DNA from: Glossina fuscipes
Taxonomy: Eukaryota > Arthropoda > Insecta > Diptera > Glossinidae
Direction: 5' to 3'
Assembly (NCBI RefSeq): GCF_014805625.2
Contig: NW_023998457.1
Coordinates: forward strand, 2,650,205-2,714,204
Length of the DNA: 64,000 nt
Part shown: positions 59,132-64,000 of the stretch, piece by piece
Layout: every line of letters begins with the position of its first letter
Numbering within the stretch: the stretch's first letter is position 1
The notes under the pieces: model-generated
What the model saw: the letters and a program-made list of their open reading frames with translations, nothing else
Told to the model about the DNA's origin: nothing
Databases searched by the model: none
Position numbers and translations under genes: made by a program

Positions 59132-59963
59132 CTACTGTGTTCAAAAAGTAAGGCCAATTTAATTTTATCTTTTTTAAATCCATTTCATCGCCTTCAACCT
59201 AGGTAATATTCCTCGTTGACAGTTTATTTCGATGAAAGGAATTCATAGTCCGTACAATATCATAGTAATCGAAGGAAACTGCAAATATTGCCTTGATTGT
59301 TTACTGACTTTGACACTGAGTTTTCCTGTTTTGATTTACCTTTTACACGGTATTTGCTCGAATGATCTGTTGCTTCGGGGTCGTATCACGTAGTAATGTG
59401 TCTCATTACCGATTCATGGTCAGAAATCGACTCTTCACAGATTTTAATACGATAATGTTTATCAAAGAAATTGAATAGTTTCGTTAACGATCGAGATTCG
59501 AGAGTTTTTCAGGATCAAAATATCTTTTAAAATATTATTGACTGACCCGTTTGAAATGCCAACCGCGACAGCAAGGTCCCTAATTGTTAGGTGACGGGTT
59601 TTGGGCACGGAATCTCTGCTTTGTTTGAGGAATTGGTTGATGATCGTCCTATCCGCTCTTCGCCTTCAATGCCTGTTTGACCTTCGTTTATGCTACTTAA
59701 AAACCAAACCTGCTCACATAAAGCTCTGTGCAATATCCTAAACGTTTTTGCTCAAAAAAATTCATTTCACAAACTAACTTTTCAACAAAATCGGAAAAAA
59801 TAATTTTGTGTCGAGCATCTCGGACATTAATCACGTTTAGGCGCTGTCGTTTTGGCACACATGTCTGTCACAATACTACCAATTTAGAAAAAAAGCATGT
59901 TTGGTAATCAATATATCCGCGCAATTTGATTTGAAGATTTGCCTTACTTTGTGAATACAATAT
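59132..59963 (-). mobile_element. Mariner element, internally deleted, both ends present
   Basis: Terminal inverted repeats of about 23 bp: left CTACTGTGTTCAAAAAGTAA then GGC, right (inverted) ATATTGTATTCACAAAGTAA then GGC. TA lies at 59130-59131 and 59964-59965. On the minus strand the transposase relic reads HLTIRDLAVAVGISNGSV then NNILK (the second DNA-binding helix-turn-helix), a decayed DESVMRHITT-stop-YDPE in place of the catalytic DExxVxxYDPE, then KYRVKGKSKQENSVSKSV. FDYYDIVRTMNSF, around the second catalytic Asp, and TVNEEYYLG follow in other frames. The segment with the third Asp is deleted, so it is dead and 832 bp instead of about 1.3 kb. Confidence 0.88.
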
Positions 59964-59965
59964 TA

Positions 59966-62794
59966 TGTGTCTTAGCCCCGGGAATTATTGATCGATGCGT
60001 TATAAATACATATTTATATATAAAACTAAATATATGCATATACACATTTCTTGCAAGGCTTAACGAGACATCTGTTAAATAAATGGTGCTAATGATAAGC
60101 ATCACAATATAGTAAATTGTAGACTCTGATTAAAGTTTTGTTTTGTTTTGCATTTTTTTTTTTTTTTTTTTCAACAATCTTGCTTTGTTTTTTTTAATAT
60201 AATACTATTTTACTATTGAGAAAAGAAACGCGATGATGTTATTGCATTTCTTCAATTTCAAAACAAACGATGTATTTTTAATTTTTAAGTAAGATTTCAA
60301 AGAAAAAATATATATATACATTTTTTGTTACTTAAAATAGTTGGATGAATGAATTCACATTTTTTTTTTATATAAAGCGGTTTTAGGTGACGAAAAAAGT
60401 ATTTCATGCACTTAAAAAAGAAGAAGTGTGTTACAAAATCTCTCTTAAGGTTATTACAACACCGAGTTTTCAGTTAGCCACTTACATATAGTATATCCTT
60501 TAGCAAAATTAACTTCATTTACGTCTTCTCCGCAACCAAGAAAGAGGGCAAATCAAATCGTGTGGTTAAAACGACTCAGTAGACGCTTCTCAACTCAAGT
60601 TTGTTTTTTTTAGGTAAATTTTTCTTCTTTTTTTTCACAAATTTCAAATTTCCAAAATTACGCTGTAAGAGACGCTTACACACACTCACACACACATATG
60701 CACATTGTGACAGAAGAGAATGTAAACAATCCAATCGTATAACTTTAATTAGTATAATTTATAAATAAAATATTTTTTTTATTTTATTTAAATATTTTTA
60801 ACGAAAATAATGCTTATTATACAAAAAAAACAAAAACATGTATATAGGCAGACATGTACATATGTATACACATATTTATTTATATATGTATATAAAAACT
60901 ATTTTTATGAATTTACACCGGTTATAGTCATCACCACGCGTTGCAGCGTACACAAGTTTAATCAAAAACAACAAAAAAAAGAAGAAAATTCAGAGAAAAA
61001 AAAAAAAATAAGTGACAACTAACTCTGTTTAATCCGTAAAACGAATATTTAACAGCAACAATGAAAACGAGTTGTTTTTCATTTTTAATACTTCACTAAA
61101 ATTTGTTGTTATTGGCTAATATCGTCACTACTGCACCATAGACAACGAAAAAATAATTACTTTCATTACCATCGCAACTTGCTTTACGTATATTATTTCG
61201 CACAAACTCCTCGCGACAGGAACCGCACACGTCCTTATCATTCAAAATTTGAATTCAAAAAAAAAAAATCTAGAAAATATTTAGTTTTTATTCATGCAAG
61301 CAATTGTTAAAAAGTGTTGATTCTCTCTCTTTATTTTTTTCTCTCTTTTTATTTTTGTTCAAACGCGAGTAAAACAAAGTAAATTGTACTCCGAGAAATT
61401 AAATTTTATTCTCAACAAAATTTGGCCATCCATAAGAAATGTATAGCAAAGTAAATTTTGCTCTCAGCAAATTCGAAAACGGCAAACATCAAAATCTGTA
61501 TGCATTTATAATGTATATATGTTTCTTTTGTTATTTGAAATCTTGTCTCTTTGAGAGTAAAATATTCTTTGCAGTGAGAGTAAATTTAGGAATGTTTATA
61601 TATCTTTCTCTGATTTGTAGAGTACGAAACGTAAAACGAAATTTTACAATAACAATGCCAGCAATATCTCAATAGCGCGAAGCAATCAAAGAAATTCTCT
61701 CAGAGCAAACAAAATTTAACATTAACAGCACACCAACACACCAAACGAATAGTATATATGAATTATATATGTTGAAAATAGGCAAAATTCACAAACAAAA
61801 TAACAATGAATGCTTTCTCTAATTTTAAAAAAACTCCCAAGAACTCTTCCTCCAGGCTCTAAATCAAAAGAGTATTTATGCATGATTCGCTCTTGCAATT
61901 TAACAGAATTGTGGCCAAATGCAGACTCGTGAACGTTTATAATGATTATAAACAAAAATCTATTCATGCATTTGAACGCGAAACGAAACGAATTAAAGAA
62001 TGTTATCAACACGGCTTGGTTTATGTTAACAGAATCAATTTATTTGCTGTACTCGCTTCATTCTGTTGGAATAATATAGAGACACCTTACCTACACACAA
62101 TTTACAAATGGATAAGTAAATAAGTTTTGGTAAAGGTAAATGTCAGGATATGCTACAAATTTTTCAGTTTATAGATTGTGCTTGGAATAGATGAGAGAGA
62201 CTACTAATCTGTAGACAGAAAGTTTATTGGTGAGTTCTAACGGTGGAAAGAGACAATGCAAAAGATTTGTTGTAATGGCACAGAGCACCAATTTAAACTG
62301 TTTAAGTTCGTCTTGCCAACTGTTAACATTGTTGGCAGTGGAGTAAAGGGTACAACGTAGGAATATCAATAACAATCCTTCTTTTCGCCGTTGTTGCTTT
62401 TGATTGTTTTGCGCTACACAAACATTTTTATGTAATTCTTTTCCGAAATCAGCTGACTCTATTTCGAAATTGAAGCGAATGACATGCTCTATGCGAAGAT
62501 AACAAACTGAAAGCATGGAGGTAATTACGTATAAAAGCTTTTTGTCAACAACTCAATACAAAAGCGAAAGTTAACTTTCAACTACGTAAAAGATAAGGCA
62601 TCTTTCGATTGTACATCTTTCATTAGAGAATGTCATTGTCATAACTCTGCAAACGATATTGATTGAGTACTAAGGCACGTTGCACTTCCGAATATGTGAG
62701 TGTTTTAAAGAAGGGGGATTACCGCAAAAACTACTGCGCATCAATTTTGTTTCAATTATTATTAAAAAAATTTTACAAATCCTTCAACAAAGGC
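59966..62794. other. No supported gene; upstream/downstream flank of CHMP7-like fragments
   Basis: Repeat-poor but full of A- and T-tracts (60150-60170, 60362-60369, 60997-61010, 61258-61268). 62169-62516 (minus) and 61878-62123 (plus) are open for 115 and 81 codons with no recognised domain. The minus strand at 61255-61095 is open for about 55 codons with plausible codon use, but has no ATG and no in-frame splice acceptor. Confidence 0.4.
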
Positions 62795-63089
62795 CTAATT
62801 TGTTGATGCTACGTTGCTTGAAATACAAATTACATCACAATTTTCCAAACAAGTAGACACATGACCATTTCTCGTGAAACGAATTTTCCATTCTCCCTTA
62901 CTAAAACTAGCCCCGCCTTTATACTCACGATAATCTCGCGTTAGATTTGTCCAGAATTGTAATTTAGAATCAAAACGTTCTGGATTAACAATCCGCTCTC
63001 TGAAGATTATCTTGCCAACAGCCTGGATACGGAAAATTATCGTCGAACTTATTAGCGGTCTTCTGATTTCGTGCGAATACATTCAACAT
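62795..63089 (-). pseudogene. CHMP7-like N-terminal fragment, frameshifted
   Basis: Minus strand. From ATG at 63089 one frame reads MLNVFARNQK and FPYPGCWQDN, then stops. The next frame gives RERIVNPERFDSKLQFWTNL followed by FTRNGHVSTCLEN, and stops at 62795. WDSKM-x-FW followed by a short spacer and an (F)xR(K/N)GxVPxxLxxVL block is the start of CHMP7 (human: VNSTDWDSKMGFW). The PxxW(E/Q)(D/E)D block just before is also as expected, with the intervening R-M-x-x-L-F segment deleted at the shift (about 63025). Nothing downstream continues the protein. It lies 138 bp beyond the 3' end of the CHMP7 C-terminal part, same strand, so it is the start of a second, tandem copy. Recognition is from family knowledge, not a search. 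Confidence 0.65.
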
Positions 63090-63183
63090 TTTTCGATTTG
63101 TGAAATATTCCCTCGTCTGGAGGCTTTCGTTTTAAAATTGTTAAGTAAAATTTTTTCTTTATTTAGACCGGATTTAGAAGAAA

Positions 63184-63189
63184 TTTATT
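63184..63189 (-). terminator. Candidate polyadenylation signal
   Basis: AATAAA on the minus strand about 40 bp past the phase-corrected stop (63228) of the CHMP7-like gene. Confidence 0.5.
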
Positions 63190-63244
63190 AATTATGTTCT
63201 TAAATACAAATGACAAAACGATTCGTTTTAACTCAAATCTTCTT

Positions 63245-63352
63245 CTTCAATTTTTACTTCAATATCTCGCAATTGTTCCATTAAGTTCATTCGTACAGCT
63301 TTCATCTTGTATAACTATATAGTTTTCGTTTATTCCGGTAACGAGTTCATTT
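63245..63352. repeat. Second copy of the CHMP7 internal direct repeat
   Basis: 108 bp, matching 63771-63880 with five substitutions and one 2-nt indel (TAACTATA context versus TATGTATAAC). Offset 528 bp, a multiple of three. Confidence 0.95.
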
Positions 63353-63770
63353 GCGATTGTATTATCAATTTTTGTTTCAGTTTCAACATTCTCGCCGGTA
63401 ATTTGAGCAAGTTCACGTTCCAAATCATTGTCATCATATGAATCGGACACATTGAGATTCGTATCAGCAAGTATATCCCCGATTTCTTTATGTGTTTCAT
63501 TGACATCAGCAACAATATCTGTTACGGTGTCATTATTCAAATTTGAAGTATCAAAAATATTTTGCAAAGCCTTCGATCCGCTTTTATAAGCATCTAGGAT
63601 GATGCCGTTGTGCTTTGCTTCTTCAACACTTAATAAAAGCGTCTCAATATTCTGTAAAGCGAGGCTCTGCTTTTTATGGGTATTTTCCAGCAAATTTTTC
63701 TTTCGAAGTAAAGGTTTTGCCATTTGTTGTTTGTTTTCCTTAAGATATTGACGAATATTCGATTTGATCT

Positions 63771-63880
63771 CTTCAATTTTTACTTCAATATCTCGTAGTT
63801 GTTCCATTAAGTTCGTTCGTACAGCTTTCATCTTATGTATAACTATATCGTTTTCGTTTATTCCGGTAACGGGTTCATTT
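63771..63880. repeat. First copy of the CHMP7 internal direct repeat
   Basis: 110 bp encoding the start of the Snf7 region. Both copies share the GGAATAAAC context, the site of the proposed 1-nt loss. Confidence 0.95.
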
Positions 63881-64000
63881 TCCATAGGACTTTAATCAGT
63901 TGTGTACGATTTTCATTGTCCCCCAATTTATATAACAAGCCGATCTTACGCCCATAGTGCAACGTTTGAGCGCACATTTTAATACAATTTTCGGAAATGG

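Larger units (their letters stand above)
63228..64000 (-). pseudogene. CHMP7-like ESCRT-III protein, C-terminal half, partial at window edge
   Basis: Minus strand, entering the window at 64000. CHMP7 is an ESCRT-II/ESCRT-III hybrid used in nuclear-envelope sealing and endosomal sorting. The first frame reads ENCIKMCAQTLHYGRKIGLL and QLIKVLWKMNPLPE, then meets TAA at about 63860. One missing A there (GGAATAAAC instead of an expected GAAATAAAC) shifts the frame. The next frame carries the Snf7 region: NENDIVIHKMKAVR, KPLLRKKNLLENTHKKQ, ILDAYKSGSKALQNIF, ETHKEIGDIL and NDLERELAQI, aligning in order with the human CHMP7 core. Past it, the first ~36 codons of the Snf7 region recur (63352-63245), and a 2-nt loss there forces a stop at 63259; in the other phase the end is EEEDLS with a stop at 63228. 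Reading only from the ATG at 63885 would give 208 residues without the N-terminal half. I judge it a damaged gene, though a short Snf7-only product cannot be excluded. Confidence 0.75.

Noticed and set aside
61095..61255. Coding-like minus-strand frame containing NDKDVCGSCREEF and FFVVYGAVVTIL
   Set aside because: It has no ATG and no splice acceptor after the preceding in-frame stop, and no family match. About 55 codons is within chance.

Overview
This window is AT-rich eukaryotic DNA, almost certainly from a higher (schizophoran) fly. The reasons are a 61-bp intron with GT..AG ends and a CTAAT branch point, a small heat-shock protein relic of the Drosophila Hsp22/23/26/27 type, several mariner relics, tRNA-derived SINEs, and many copies of dispersed repeats built around GTCCGTCTGTC-like cores. 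Those repeats look like ones seen in tephritid fruit flies, but that placement rests on memory. There are no operons, tRNA genes, rRNA genes or CRISPR arrays. A 10-N assembly gap lies at 16558-16567.

Protein-coding information is confined to three places. (1) Left edge: a two-exon minus-strand gene (1186-448) for a 225-residue RING-H2 protein resembling TRAIP / Drosophila No poles. (2) About 9.2-9.7 kb: a minus-strand small heat-shock protein gene broken by a frameshift inside the alpha-crystallin domain. (3) Right edge: CHMP7-like (ESCRT-III) sequence on the minus strand. It runs off the window at 64000, carries two frameshifts and a ~110-bp internal direct duplication, and is followed head-to-tail by a fragment matching the N-terminus of the same protein (63089-62795). 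This looks like a tandem duplication that has decayed.

The ~53 kb between about 9.8 and 62.7 kb, and the 2-9 kb stretch, hold no gene I can support. They are a layered deposit of mobile elements and repeats: SINEs, three with clear target-site duplications (29.6, 22.6 and 2.0 kb) plus degraded copies; mariner relics (31.2, 44.2, 51.2 and 59.1 kb), one with a SINE nested in it; two decayed 3' ends of non-LTR retrotransposons with RNase H or zinc-knuckle remains (30.6 and 39.4 kb); and three anonymous dispersed families, called A, B and C here. Family A is a dimer-like ~0.8-0.95 kb unit. Family B is ~0.5-0.9 kb and begins with a GGGTATATTAAG-like motif. Family C has an A/T-rich AATA-type tail. 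There are also several diverged three-unit tandem repeats. This stretch could be intergenic or one or more large introns; the sequence alone does not say.

I do not see a new gene system here. The most unusual structures are the rearranged CHMP7 locus, the broken heat-shock gene, the nested element histories, and a set of independent three-copy tandem repeats with periods of about 113-230 bp.
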